Below, one piece after another: positions 32,621 through 41,411 of a stretch of DNA of 63,407 nt. This stretch comes from Anaerolineales bacterium (GTDB taxonomy: Bacteria > Chloroflexota > Anaerolineae > Anaerolineales > Villigracilaceae): the NCBI GenBank assembly GCA_021462845.1, contig JAJTXU010000002.1, forward strand, positions 1-63,407. Direction: 5' to 3'. The translations under genes were made by a program, and so were the position numbers. The notes under the pieces are model-generated. The model was not told the origin of the DNA, searched no databases, and saw only the letters and a program-made list of their open reading frames with translations. Position 1 is the stretch's first letter. Every line of letters starts with the position of its first letter.

Positions 32621-34455
32621 GATAGTAGATCGCTTCCTTCCATGGCGTTGCCCTTTGCGACGCCGAATGCGTTGAGAATGGTCGGCGCAAGGTCCATCAG
32701 ACTCGGCGACTCTGCGCTGAATTTTTTATTCATGAACAAAATGCCCGAAGCCAGCGCGGGATCGATGACATGATCTCCGCCCCACTTCTTAGTGTTGTCG
32801 GCGAACAATCCTTGCGGCACGCCGCCCAACGGCGTATCCCACGAAACGCGATACCCTTCGGAAAAATTGACGATGAGGTCGGGCGCTTCGCTCGCATACG
32901 GGCCGCGATAGACTTCCTCGCTTCGCGCCACACTTCGAACTGCCACGGCTCCCCGGTCGGAATCCACCAGCCCGGTCAGCCCCGCCACGATCCCATCCCG
33001 CACAGACTCCGCCTCCCCATCCGCCACGATGCCGTTGGCTTCGCGTCCTTTGCGGTTGATGAAGATGCAACCCAAACCGAGTGAAAAGGCTTTGGTCTTG
33101 TCCCAATCCACGTTTTGAAAAAAGTCGCCGCTTTCGCCCGGCTTGACCCCGGCCTTGAGCGCGAGGAAACCGTTAGCGTGAAGCCATGTGTTGAGATTTA
33201 ATCCGCGCTGGAACGAATTCATGCCATGATCGCTCAACACAATGAAAAGCGTATCCGGGTCGGCGTGCTTCATCGCTTCGCCGACGATCTCGTCACATTC
33301 GCGGTAATGTTCTTCGATCACCTTGGCGTACCGCGAAACGTCCTCGCCTTTGTTGGCGGGGTGATTCGGCTCGGTGAATCGCCAGAACATGTGCGCCAAC
33401 CGGTCGGGGGTATCGAACAGGCAGAAGAAGAATCCTTTTTGGAATCTGCCCAATTCAAATTCCATCATCTTGCGGCGTTCGCGCAACACGGTGCGGCACT
33501 GGTCGAGGTACGACGCATCATCGAAGCGTTCGTTGTTCAACCCGTCGTGGTCTTCCGCCATGCCGGCGGTGTAATACCGCCCGATCTTCATTGCCAGCTC
33601 GTGGGCATATTCCTGCGGCGAACTGATCGGGAACAGCGGTTCCTCGGTTTCGAAATTGACGGGCGAGGCATATAACTCGAACTCAGGTTCAAGTTGACGC
33701 AGGTTGAAACGCACAATGCCCGATACGGTTTGCATCATCCCCACTTTGAACTTGACCTTCAGCCATTTGCTCCATTTGCCCAAACCTACTTCGAGTTTGT
33801 CGGGCTGTCCTTGCGAGGTGATGATGATCTTGTTTTCAGACTTCTGAATTTCGATTTGGATGTCGAACTTGTGATCGGACTTCGTCTTCGGGTCGCGCGG
33901 ACCGATGACGTGGGTTGCCACCTTGCCGTTCTCCACGTTGACATTGACCACCTTCTCACTTTGTTCGGTGTGCAACTCTTTGCGCGTGGAGTAGAACGTG
34001 GGAGTTCCGAACCCGCCGCGCAAGTCGGGAACGCCAACGCCTGAGAGCATTCGTCCCTTCACTTTGTCCGGTGGGTAGGCGCATGGGATGCGCAGGATGG
34101 TCGATTCCACATCTCTGGCGGAGAGGAGATCCCAAAACGGCGTCCCGCGCCGCATGTTAACCACTTTGGGTAGAACGAACGCGTTCTTCTGTTCGTAACG
34201 GCTCAACGCCATTAAAGGCAGGTAGGATTTCGGGTCGCGGGTGAGGAAGTCGAAGATGCCGTGCCCGCCGGGGTTGGTGCCGGTCGAGAAGGTGGACCAA
34301 GCCACAGGCGTCTGGGCGGAGGCGGTGGTTTTGAGTCGCGAATATCCGCCCTGCTCGCGCAACCGCATCAAGTTTGAGAGTTCACCACGAGCCATCATGG
34401 ATTCGACGATCTTCGGCTCGAATCCATCCAGCCCGATGACAATAACTTTTTTCAT
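32617..34455 (-). CDS. Type I phosphodiesterase/AlkP-superfamily enzyme
   Basis: The 612-residue protein begins directly with the metal-binding motif (MKKVIVIGLDGFEPKIVESM, Asp10). SAQTPVAWSTFSTGTNPGGH follows, with Thr49 as the likely nucleophile, and then HGIFDF. IVLSDHGMNSFQRGLNLNTW gives the second metal site and the C-terminus has LMDLAPTILNAFG. There is no signal peptide, so unlike the two membrane AlkP proteins it should work in the cytoplasm. Enzymes of this type act on phosphodiesters or phosphosugars. It is coupled by ATGA overlap to the truncated homologue downstream. Confidence 0.75.
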   Translation of the reverse strand: MKKVIVIGLDGFEPKIVESMMARGELSNLMRLREQGGYSRLKTTASAQTPVAWSTFSTGTNPGGHGIFDFLTRDPKSYLPLMALSRYEQKNAFVLPKVVNMRRGTPFWDLLSARDVESTILRIPCAYPPDKVKGRMLSGVGVPDLRGGFGTPTFYSTRKELHTEQSEKVVNVNVENGKVATHVIGPRDPKTKSDHKFDIQIEIQKSENKIIITSQGQPDKLEVGLGKWSKWLKVKFKVGMMQTVSGIVRFNLRQLEPEFELYASPVNFETEEPLFPISSPQEYAHELAMKIGRYYTAGMAEDHDGLNNERFDDASYLDQCRTVLRERRKMMEFELGRFQKGFFFCLFDTPDRLAHMFWRFTEPNHPANKGEDVSRYAKVIEEHYRECDEIVGEAMKHADPDTLFIVLSDHGMNSFQRGLNLNTWLHANGFLALKAGVKPGESGDFFQNVDWDKTKAFSLGLGCIFINRKGREANGIVADGEAESVRDGIVAGLTGLVDSDRGAVAVRSVARSEEVYRGPYASEAPDLIVNFSEGYRVSWDTPLGGVPQGLFADNTKKWGGDHVIDPALASGILFMNKKFSAESPSLMDLAPTILNAFGVAKGNAMEGSDLLS

Positions 34456-34466
34456 CGGCTACAGAA

Positions 34467-34727
34467 TTATTGCTCTTGTTTTTCTTCGGCGGTTTCTTCG
34501 ATTTCAACATCCGGGGGAAGTTCTTCGGGAATACCGCGCGCTTTGCGATATGCCTTCTTCACAAATTTGACGATGATGCGCCAGAACATGAGGAAGAAGC
34601 CTGCGATTGCCGCCAGCACAGAGGCAATGGGCATGAGGGTTTCAGGTCCCAAATAGCCGCGTCCTTGCGCCGGGTCGGAAAGCCCCATGAGGGTGAGCAA
34701 TCGGGTAAATCGGAAAATTGGATTCAT
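34467..34727 (-). CDS. Small single-pass membrane protein
   Basis: 86 residues: a hydrophobic segment (LMPIASVLAAIAGFFLMFWR) near the middle, then a basic stretch (VKKAYRKARG) and an acidic tail (EELPPDVEIEETAEEKQEQ). The ATG at 34727 has AAAGGAA about nine bases upstream; an upstream in-frame ATG at 34754 would overlap the sulfotransferase gene. Position between sulfotransferase and AlkP genes suggests a helper for one of them. I do not recognise the family. Confidence 0.6.
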   Translation of the reverse strand: MNPIFRFTRLLTLMGLSDPAQGRGYLGPETLMPIASVLAAIAGFFLMFWRIIVKFVKKAYRKARGIPEELPPDVEIEETAEEKQEQ

Positions 34728-34746
34728 GTTTGTATTCCTTTCTTTT

Positions 34747-35331
34747 TTATGCAAGCACTTTTTTGCGTTCGCGGTAGAGTTCCTGGTCCACTACAGATGC
34801 CATCGTTTGCGCATCTAGTCCGCCAAGAAACGCGCCGACCTTTTGCAAGGATTCGGTTGGGTCGTTGACCATCACGTTGTAGTCGACATACAGCGTTTCG
34901 ATATTTGCCTGCCGCACGAGCCAGCCCTTTACCTGTTTGAGGTGCTCCTCGTAGGTCTTCGCCATCTTATCGTCGGGGATGTTGTCGTCGCCTTTGCCGA
35001 GCCGCCCCAACATTTTCTTCTGAGAAGATAAGATTTCCCTGAGGTCGCGGCGCATGAAGACGATCTTGTACTTGAATTCGGGCGGCAGGTAGGTGATGAG
35101 TCCAGTGACGATCTTCACCACTTTGCCGACCGCTTCCGGCATCCAGCCGAGGTCGCCGTCCTTCATGTTTTTGACGCGTTCGAATTCGTAATAACCTTTC
35201 GGGTTGTTCGCGTCTGCTTCGCGCAGGTTATCGGTGAGGATCGGCAACCCGCCCGCTTCGAGCATCTTCATCATCATGGATGTGCCCGAACGCGGCAGTC
35301 CGGACACGATGATCACTGTGTTTGAATTCAT
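34747..35331 (-). CDS. Sulfotransferase family protein
   Basis: 194 residues. VIIVSGLPRSGTSMMMKMLE is the 5'-phosphosulfate-binding loop of PAPS-dependent sulfotransferases. YKIVFMRRDLREILSSQKKM carries the Arg/Ser typical of the 3'-phosphate-binding region. It is short for the family but has both cofactor-binding motifs. It shares a four-base overlap with the FAD-oxidoreductase gene upstream. It probably sulfates a sugar of the surface polymer or a lipid carrier. Confidence 0.75.
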   Translation of the reverse strand: MNSNTVIIVSGLPRSGTSMMMKMLEAGGLPILTDNLREADANNPKGYYEFERVKNMKDGDLGWMPEAVGKVVKIVTGLITYLPPEFKYKIVFMRRDLREILSSQKKMLGRLGKGDDNIPDDKMAKTYEEHLKQVKGWLVRQANIETLYVDYNVMVNDPTESLQKVGAFLGGLDAQTMASVVDQELYRERKKVLA

Positions 35332-36656
35332 CCATTTACTCCTGAGACGATATCAGCCGCTTCGCGCGCGTGACGGGAAACGGATTCGCCGTTGGTGAGC
35401 GCGGGGTAGATCTGCGACGTGGTGGCAAGGAAGAGATTCGCAATCGGCGTCTTCACCGCGGGGATCAAGTCCATCTCGTTCAAGCCGTGCAAAGGTTCGA
35501 CATACCGCTCCCGATGGATCAAGAAATAGCGGACGGATGAAGCGTCAAAACTCGGGAACATCGCCTCCAGGTTTTCAAGCCAGATCTTCTTGATCTCGTC
35601 GTCGCTTTTTTTCTGCCACTCACTGCCGGGCGCGGTGTATTTTGGCAAATAGACCAGGTGATAGCCGCCGGCGTATTTGGGGTCGATGTACGCAGTTGTC
35701 TCGATCACGCCGGTAAACGGGTAACGGTCGTCGGTGATGTTCACCGTCCAGTTTCCTGTCAATGGGCGATCGAGCACAAGCAGTGGAGCGATGATGCCAA
35801 GATAGTCCGACTTGCCAAGATATTCATGATACGCCTGGTCGGCTGTGGGGATCAGGCGTTGAAAGACAGGGGTTTGCATGGTGCAAACCACCTTGTCGTA
35901 CTTTACAACCTCGTCGTTCGCCATGCGGATGCCCACCGCCTTGCCGTTTTCGATCACAATTTCCTTGACAGGCGTTTTGAGCAGGACGCTCCCACCCGCT
36001 TCCACGATCTTGTCTGTGAGGGCTTTGATGAGGGTGATGTATCCGCCGATCAGATGCCCAGCCATTTCTTTTTGATTCGCGCCTTCGCGCGTCGATTTCA
36101 TGCGCACGAGCCGCGACCAGATCCAGGTGGCTGGCACATTATCGAAGCCGCCGTCGAATTTCGCTTTCAACATGGGGCGCCAGATATTTTGGAAAGTGGT
36201 CTCGCCGCCCCACTTCAGCAACCAACTTTGAACACCGACCGATTCAAGCGATTTCCAATCCTTGACGAATTGCGCGGCAAGAACGGTGAGACCCAGCCGG
36301 AAGCGGTCGACCCAACCCAGAGGCGGGAACTTCAAGAATTCGATGATGTTGTTCATCGGGTAAAGTTTGCCTTTGTAATAAAAACTGGTTTTGGTTTCTT
36401 TGTAACGCAGTTGGTCGTGGATGCCCAGCTCTTTGCACAGGTCGCTGAGGAAGCGGTCGCTGGATAAAATGGCGTGATAGAACCGATCCACCTGAGTTCC
36501 GTCGCCGAGCGTGATGGGACCCGCCAATCCGCCCAATACGGGCGAGGCTTCGTAAATGGTCACTTTGAGTCCGCGGCGCGAGAGGAAGTAGCCGAGGCTG
36601 ATTCCCATGATGCCGCCGCCGATGATGCCGATCTGTTGTTGTGATGTTTGATTCAT
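35328..36656 (-). CDS. FAD-dependent oxidoreductase (amine-oxidase/desaturase fold)
   Basis: 442 residues beginning with the dinucleotide-binding motif IGIIGGGIMGISLGYFLSRR and the following IYEASPVLGG. The C-terminal region has the second FAD contact (LFLATTSQIYPALTNGESVS). It resembles the protoporphyrinogen-oxidase/phytoene-desaturase group often found in polysaccharide clusters next to glycosyltransferases. The substrate cannot be read from sequence; a sugar nucleotide or polyprenyl-linked intermediate is plausible. Confidence 0.72.
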   Translation of the reverse strand: MNQTSQQQIGIIGGGIMGISLGYFLSRRGLKVTIYEASPVLGGLAGPITLGDGTQVDRFYHAILSSDRFLSDLCKELGIHDQLRYKETKTSFYYKGKLYPMNNIIEFLKFPPLGWVDRFRLGLTVLAAQFVKDWKSLESVGVQSWLLKWGGETTFQNIWRPMLKAKFDGGFDNVPATWIWSRLVRMKSTREGANQKEMAGHLIGGYITLIKALTDKIVEAGGSVLLKTPVKEIVIENGKAVGIRMANDEVVKYDKVVCTMQTPVFQRLIPTADQAYHEYLGKSDYLGIIAPLLVLDRPLTGNWTVNITDDRYPFTGVIETTAYIDPKYAGGYHLVYLPKYTAPGSEWQKKSDDEIKKIWLENLEAMFPSFDASSVRYFLIHRERYVEPLHGLNEMDLIPAVKTPIANLFLATTSQIYPALTNGESVSRHAREAADIVSGVNG

Positions 36657-36682
36657 AATCCTGGTTTTTCTGCGAGGGTTGA

Positions 36683-37771
36683 TTACGCCGCTACGCGCTC
36701 TTCATGCACAGACAATTGGATCTGCCCAAGTATCTCTGCGATTTTTTCGCCCGCGGCGCCATCGCCAAAGATGGGCGGTTGAACGGATGGAGGCATGAAC
36801 GAATTCCATTCATGGACGATCATGTCCACATCCACGCCGACGAGTTTGTTCCAACCGGCGGTGACGGTCTCCGTCCACTCGGTTTCGTCGCGCAGGGTGA
36901 GGCATGGTTTTTGCATGAAATAGGCTTCGCGTTGCACGCCGCCGGAGTCGGTGGCGATCAGGCGCGCGTTCTCCTCCAGTACCATCATGTCATAATACCC
37001 TACCGGTTCGATCAAGCGGACATTGTCGCCAAATTGCGCGTCGAGTTTTTCGAGCGCGCCGCGCGTGCGCGGATGCACGGGGAAGATTACCGTCTCGCCG
37101 ACTCGGCTCAGGGCGCGCACGATGTTCGTCAGGCGCGCGGGGTCGTCGGTGTTGGCGGCGCGATGAACGGTGACCAAACTGTAGGAAGCGGGAGCAAGCC
37201 TCAGGTCCGAAAGAATCGTGGACTTTTTTCGCGCGAGCGGACGATTGGCGAGGTTGGCATCCAGCATCACATCCCCCACCCAATAAACATTCTTTGTGAT
37301 GCCCTCATTGGCGAGTTGCCGCACGGCAGTCTGGCTTACGCAAAAATAGACGGAGGAGAGTTGGTCGGCGACAAGGCGGTTGATCTCTTCCGGCATGCGC
37401 CGGTCGAAACTGCGCTCACCCGCTTCGATGTGAACAGTTGGGATGTGCAGTTTGCTCGCGACGAGCGCGCCCGCCAGCGTGGAGTTCGTGTCGCCGCGGA
37501 CGATAACCACATCCGGCTGTTCTTGGAGGACGATCTCTTCGAATCGCACCAGGATTTCGGCTGTTTGCCCCGCGTGTGAGCCGGACCCCACTTCGAGATT
37601 GTGGTCTGGCGCGGGGATGCCGAGTTCATCGAAAAAGGTCTGCGACATTTTATAGTCGTAGTGCTGACCGGTGTGGACGAGGATTTCGCGGTGGTGTTTG
37701 CGGAGCGCGCGACTCACAGGCGTTGCCTGAATGAATTCGGGGCGCGCGCCAACAACGGAGATAATTTTCAT
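36683..37771 (-). CDS. wecB: UDP-N-acetylglucosamine 2-epimerase (non-hydrolysing)
   Basis: About 362 residues with the full set of family motifs: MKIISVVGARPEFIQATPVS, HTGQHYDYKMS, RGDTNSTLAGALVASK, HIEAGERSFDRRMPEEINR, VTVHRAAN and TDSGGVQREA. It interconverts UDP-GlcNAc and UDP-ManNAc in the cytoplasm, supplying a ManNAc-type donor. The ATG at 37771 overlaps the upstream stop as ATGA, has GAGGGAG before it, and gives the normal N-terminus. Confidence 0.9.
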   Translation of the reverse strand: MKIISVVGARPEFIQATPVSRALRKHHREILVHTGQHYDYKMSQTFFDELGIPAPDHNLEVGSGSHAGQTAEILVRFEEIVLQEQPDVVIVRGDTNSTLAGALVASKLHIPTVHIEAGERSFDRRMPEEINRLVADQLSSVYFCVSQTAVRQLANEGITKNVYWVGDVMLDANLANRPLARKKSTILSDLRLAPASYSLVTVHRAANTDDPARLTNIVRALSRVGETVIFPVHPRTRGALEKLDAQFGDNVRLIEPVGYYDMMVLEENARLIATDSGGVQREAYFMQKPCLTLRDETEWTETVTAGWNKLVGVDVDMIVHEWNSFMPPSVQPPIFGDGAAGEKIAEILGQIQLSVHEERVAA

Positions 37772-39123
37772 GGCTCCCTCTGATATTGTCGGAGTAACTG
37801 AGGTCGTGTTTTCAAGATGCGCTGGGTAAGTTCCACCAGCGCCAGCCCGGCGAAGGGGATCAAGACAGCGTCTACCGGCAACCGGTAGCGGATCAACGTC
37901 CATGTGAGGATGTGCACAGCGGAGTAGACGATTGCAAAGAGCATGAGGAGTCCCTGCGGCGAGAAGAGCAGGTTGAGAAAACGGTTCCCTTGTTCACCGG
38001 CTTTCGCTTTGACGCTCAACCACAAACCATACAGCATGAACGGCAGGAAAAGCCCGAAACTGCCAATGCGCGAAATATTGCTCAGGGTGGATGAATCGGA
38101 TGAATACCAGAACATGAAATACGGGGGAATGCGACTCAACGATAGCAACAGGTATCGCGCGGGGTCGTCTGTGACGAATTGGATTCCACGTTTGAGAAGT
38201 TCCTGGTCGAGCGCGGCTTCGTCGAGGTGACGGAGCTCTTCGGGGATCATCTCTTGATAGGTTTCAGTCGGCAGGATGGGGATGAATTTTGTCCCATGAA
38301 TGGGATGGTTGCCCCAGAAGAAGGCATACCCGGAATTGGTATTGAGCAGGACAAACCGATTAAAGCGCGAGTAGTTGTATAACGAGGCGGGCAGGATGAA
38401 GGCGACCATCAGCACGATGGAGACCAGGCTGGGGAGCAGAGGCAATTCGACCCTGCGGCGGAAGCGAACGGTCCATATCCAAAGAAAAAGGAAGGGCAGG
38501 AAAAGCAGGAAGACCTGGCGCAATACCACCGTAATGCCCAGCGAGATTCCCAATGAGACGCCGAGGTTGACATCCAGTTTGCGATCCATGTTTTCAGATA
38601 ACCGAATTCCAAAATACAGGCTGAATAGAATGGCGGTGATGTAGAACGGTTCGGTCATCAGCGCCGCGCCGTAGTAGAAAAAATAGACATATACGGCAGT
38701 GATGCCCGCCGCGACAAGCCCGACGGTTTTTGAAAAAAGTTTTTCGCCAAGATGAAAGGTTATGTACGGGTGCGCTATACCGACGATGACTGCCTGCACG
38801 ATCCGCGCGGCAAGCGGGTGCGGACCAAACAGGATATAGATCAGCGAAAGGTAGAGTGTGTAGAGGAAACTCCAATGGGCGGTGGGCGCGTCAGCAGGCG
38901 TGATGGGCCACCACAACTCGCCGAAGGAAAATCCGTGCCCGCCGACGACTCGTAACGCCAGGTTGTGATATGAGACCTGGTCGAAGATGCCGGGCAACGC
39001 CACTACGGTATCGCCCATGGCAAATGCCATCGCCAGGCGCAAGAGCACAGCCGCCGTCATGATGACCGGCAATGGCTGTGCGGCGATCTTTTTCAGGATA
39101 TTGTTGTTCGAGGTTTGTATCAT
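37768..39123 (-). CDS. GT39-like polytopic membrane protein
   Basis: 451 residues with about ten hydrophobic segments. The first loop holds GIFDQVSYHNLALRVVGGHG, matching the acidic loop of GT39 enzymes with a single Asp. It is shorter than the three GT39-like proteins at 21-26 kb and lacks their soluble tail. It overlaps the GT4 gene upstream and wecB downstream by four bases each. Probably an outer-face glycosyltransferase using a lipid-linked sugar. Confidence 0.7.
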   Translation of the reverse strand: MIQTSNNNILKKIAAQPLPVIMTAAVLLRLAMAFAMGDTVVALPGIFDQVSYHNLALRVVGGHGFSFGELWWPITPADAPTAHWSFLYTLYLSLIYILFGPHPLAARIVQAVIVGIAHPYITFHLGEKLFSKTVGLVAAGITAVYVYFFYYGAALMTEPFYITAILFSLYFGIRLSENMDRKLDVNLGVSLGISLGITVVLRQVFLLFLPFLFLWIWTVRFRRRVELPLLPSLVSIVLMVAFILPASLYNYSRFNRFVLLNTNSGYAFFWGNHPIHGTKFIPILPTETYQEMIPEELRHLDEAALDQELLKRGIQFVTDDPARYLLLSLSRIPPYFMFWYSSDSSTLSNISRIGSFGLFLPFMLYGLWLSVKAKAGEQGNRFLNLLFSPQGLLMLFAIVYSAVHILTWTLIRYRLPVDAVLIPFAGLALVELTQRILKTRPQLLRQYQREP

Positions 39124-40349
39124 TCTTCGTAAATTGTTTTCATGGCAGAGAGCGCCGCCTGCCAGTCATATTTTGTTTCTGCAAGTTTCCGTCCGTTGAC
39201 GGATAGTTTTTCCTGTAACGATGGGTTCTCTAGTAGTTGAACGACCCGGTCGGCAAAATCGTCCGCTTTGTCGGCGACGATCACATCTCTTTCCAGTTCG
39301 GCTTGAATGCCTTCCAGCCCGATCGTGGTGGTAACCACCGGCATGGCATAAGCGAATGCTTCGAGGATTCTCACCCGCATCCCGCCGCCCGCGCGCACGG
39401 GGACAACCATCAACGCGCTCTCTGCAAGATGCGGAGCCAGTTCGGGAACATAACCAGTTACATTCACGCTCCCCGAATTGCGAGCCTGAAATTCGAGAAA
39501 GTCCTGCGGCGGGTTTTTACCGATGATGGTCAGCGTTGCCTCTGGCGCTCGTTTCTGAACCAGCGGGAATACTTCGTTGAAGAACCAGCGGATGCCATCC
39601 GCATTGGGCGGGTAATGCAAGGTGCCCAGGGTGACGATATTTTTCGAGTCAGGCTTACGCTTGACCGGTGTCAGTTGTTGCGTATCCACCGCGATGGGTA
39701 TCGTGGCGATCGGCGCAAGTTTGTCGCCTGGTTTTACTTTTGAAAAGTGCAACGCTTCTTCGAGCCCAGCCCGGTCCACATCCGTTACCGCCAGCACATG
39801 GTCGACCGTCTTGAGGAGTTCGCCTTCGTATCGCTTGACGCGCTTCGCCTCGACGGCGAGGATGGGTTTCAAGAACCAGCGCGCGTTTTCGCGCATCCGT
39901 TCGATGATGGACCAAACGGCATTGTGAGCGTCGAAAATAACTTTTGGTTTTTTCTGCGGCGCGATTTGCGCGGCGCGAAGCCCAAACTGAACCATCGTCA
40001 ACTGATCGGCGTGGATGATATCGAACTTGCCTTGCGCCGCGAGCCGGTTCACCGCCTCTTGCATGGGTTGTAGATCATCGCGTTCGACGAGAAATGGGCG
40101 CCCCGTAAGGTAACTGCGGATCATAAACCCGGCATCCGCCGCGCGAGACCGTCGAATCGGCACCGGGTAAACCGCCTCGCAAACTTCAGCCAGGGCGGGC
40201 AGGTGCGGCTCTTCTTCTGGACGAACGAAGGAAACCAAAGTTACAGAATGACCCTGCCCGGCAAGGAATCGGAGAACGTGCCAGGTTTTCACTTTGGGAC
40301 CCGCATCTGGGGGAAACGGCACAATTTGAGTTAGGAAGAGTATGTTCAT
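39120..40349 (-). CDS. GT4-type glycosyltransferase
   Basis: 409 residues, GT-B fold: MNILFLTQIVPFPPDAGPKV at the acceptor side, FDAHNAVWSIIERM, TLGTLHYPPNADGIRWFFNE and VRILEAFAYAMPVVTTTIG at the donor site. It resembles the Stp1-like group of sugar transferases and is close in style to the 46750-47928 protein (MKILFLSRWFPYPVNNGSKV). The stop overlaps the start of the GT39-like gene downstream. Confidence 0.8.
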   Translation of the reverse strand: MNILFLTQIVPFPPDAGPKVKTWHVLRFLAGQGHSVTLVSFVRPEEEPHLPALAEVCEAVYPVPIRRSRAADAGFMIRSYLTGRPFLVERDDLQPMQEAVNRLAAQGKFDIIHADQLTMVQFGLRAAQIAPQKKPKVIFDAHNAVWSIIERMRENARWFLKPILAVEAKRVKRYEGELLKTVDHVLAVTDVDRAGLEEALHFSKVKPGDKLAPIATIPIAVDTQQLTPVKRKPDSKNIVTLGTLHYPPNADGIRWFFNEVFPLVQKRAPEATLTIIGKNPPQDFLEFQARNSGSVNVTGYVPELAPHLAESALMVVPVRAGGGMRVRILEAFAYAMPVVTTTIGLEGIQAELERDVIVADKADDFADRVVQLLENPSLQEKLSVNGRKLAETKYDWQAALSAMKTIYEE

Positions 40350-40368
40350 AAGGTGTGATTAAAATTCA

Positions 40369-40428
40369 GCCACAGAGTCCGCAGAGGTTCTGAGATGGAA
40401 ACTCAGCGCGCTCTGTGATCTCTGTGGC
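40369..40428. repeat. Intergenic inverted repeat, GCCACAGAG/CTCTGTGGC type
   Basis: The 18-base arms GCCACAGAGTCCGCAGAG and CTCTGTGATCTCTGTGGC pair with a few mismatches, and an inner CTGAG/CTCAG pair extends the hairpin. It fills the gap between two glycosyltransferase genes and has no coding content. No U-tract follows, so I do not call it a terminator. Confidence 0.6.
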
Positions 40429-40451
40429 CCGAATTCAAAAAATGGCAATGC

Positions 40452-41411
40452 TCACTTCAAATTAAGGCACAACGCCATCACATCGATGTTCGAGCGTAAT
40501 TCTTTCTTCGCCTGGTCGTTCTTCGACGGGATAACGAAACCGACCACCCACACCAGCAATTTCAACAGGCTCATAAAAAAGAACAGCACGCGCAAGAGTA
40601 AGGCGCTTACCAAACCATAATTCTTTTTGTAAAACATCATCTTTCCGCGATACACCATCTTGCGCCGCTTCCAGCGATCCATGCTCCTGCCGCCAAAATG
40701 AACGATGGAGGAATTCGGCAGAAATACCACCTTCCACCCAGCCTTGTTCAAACGGTATTGCAAATCCGCTTCATCGCCATAAATAAAATAGCCTTCATCG
40801 AGCAGTCCGATCTGATCAAACGCCGCGCGCCGCACCAACAAACACGCCGAACTCATCCAGCCTGTTTCTTTGATCTCTTGCGCATCGCCATGCGAAGGGT
40901 ACCCAGGCCACAGTAATTCGCCAATGTGCGTCACGATCAGAAACTCCTCCAGCAAGGTTGAAAACGGAGCAAACCCCGATTGGAACGAACCATCCGGATT
41001 CAACAACCGCCCGGCTGTCGCTCCAGCCTTGGGGTGCGCATCCAGATATTCCACCAGCACATCGAGGGCGGGAGCGTTGACAAGAGTATCGTTGTTGAGC
41101 AATAATACATGACGCCCGTTCGTCGCTTCGATCCCCTGGTTGCTTGCTTTGCCCAGCCCCACGTTCCCGGCATTCTGAATCAACTTCACCTGCGGATATT
41201 TTTCCGCCAGCATCTGCTGACTGCCGTCCGTCGAGCCGTTATCCACCACAACCACATCGAACGAACTCTTCAGCCCGCCTTCGTAGAGGGATTTCAAACA
41301 CGGGTCGAGATACGCCTTGTTGTTCCAACACACCAACACAATGGACATATCCACGACTGACTCTTCGCTTCTTTTCTCGACGTTCGACCTGGTCGCAGTT
41401 TCCCGAATCAT
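40452..41411 (-). CDS. GT2 glycosyltransferase, rhamnosyltransferase-like
   Basis: 319 residues. VDMSIVLVCWNNKAYLDPCL and VVVDNGSTDGS are the GT-A nucleotide site; LLNNDTLV gives the metal-binding region and GDEADLQYRLNKAGWKV the acceptor side, as in WbbL-type rhamnosyltransferases. One or two hydrophobic segments near the C-terminus tether it to the membrane. The ATG follows the TAG of the nucleotidyltransferase gene directly, with GGGAGGAG upstream. Confidence 0.8.
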   Translation of the reverse strand: MIRETATRSNVEKRSEESVVDMSIVLVCWNNKAYLDPCLKSLYEGGLKSSFDVVVVDNGSTDGSQQMLAEKYPQVKLIQNAGNVGLGKASNQGIEATNGRHVLLLNNDTLVNAPALDVLVEYLDAHPKAGATAGRLLNPDGSFQSGFAPFSTLLEEFLIVTHIGELLWPGYPSHGDAQEIKETGWMSSACLLVRRAAFDQIGLLDEGYFIYGDEADLQYRLNKAGWKVVFLPNSSIVHFGGRSMDRWKRRKMVYRGKMMFYKKNYGLVSALLLRVLFFFMSLLKLLVWVVGFVIPSKNDQAKKELRSNIDVMALCLNLK

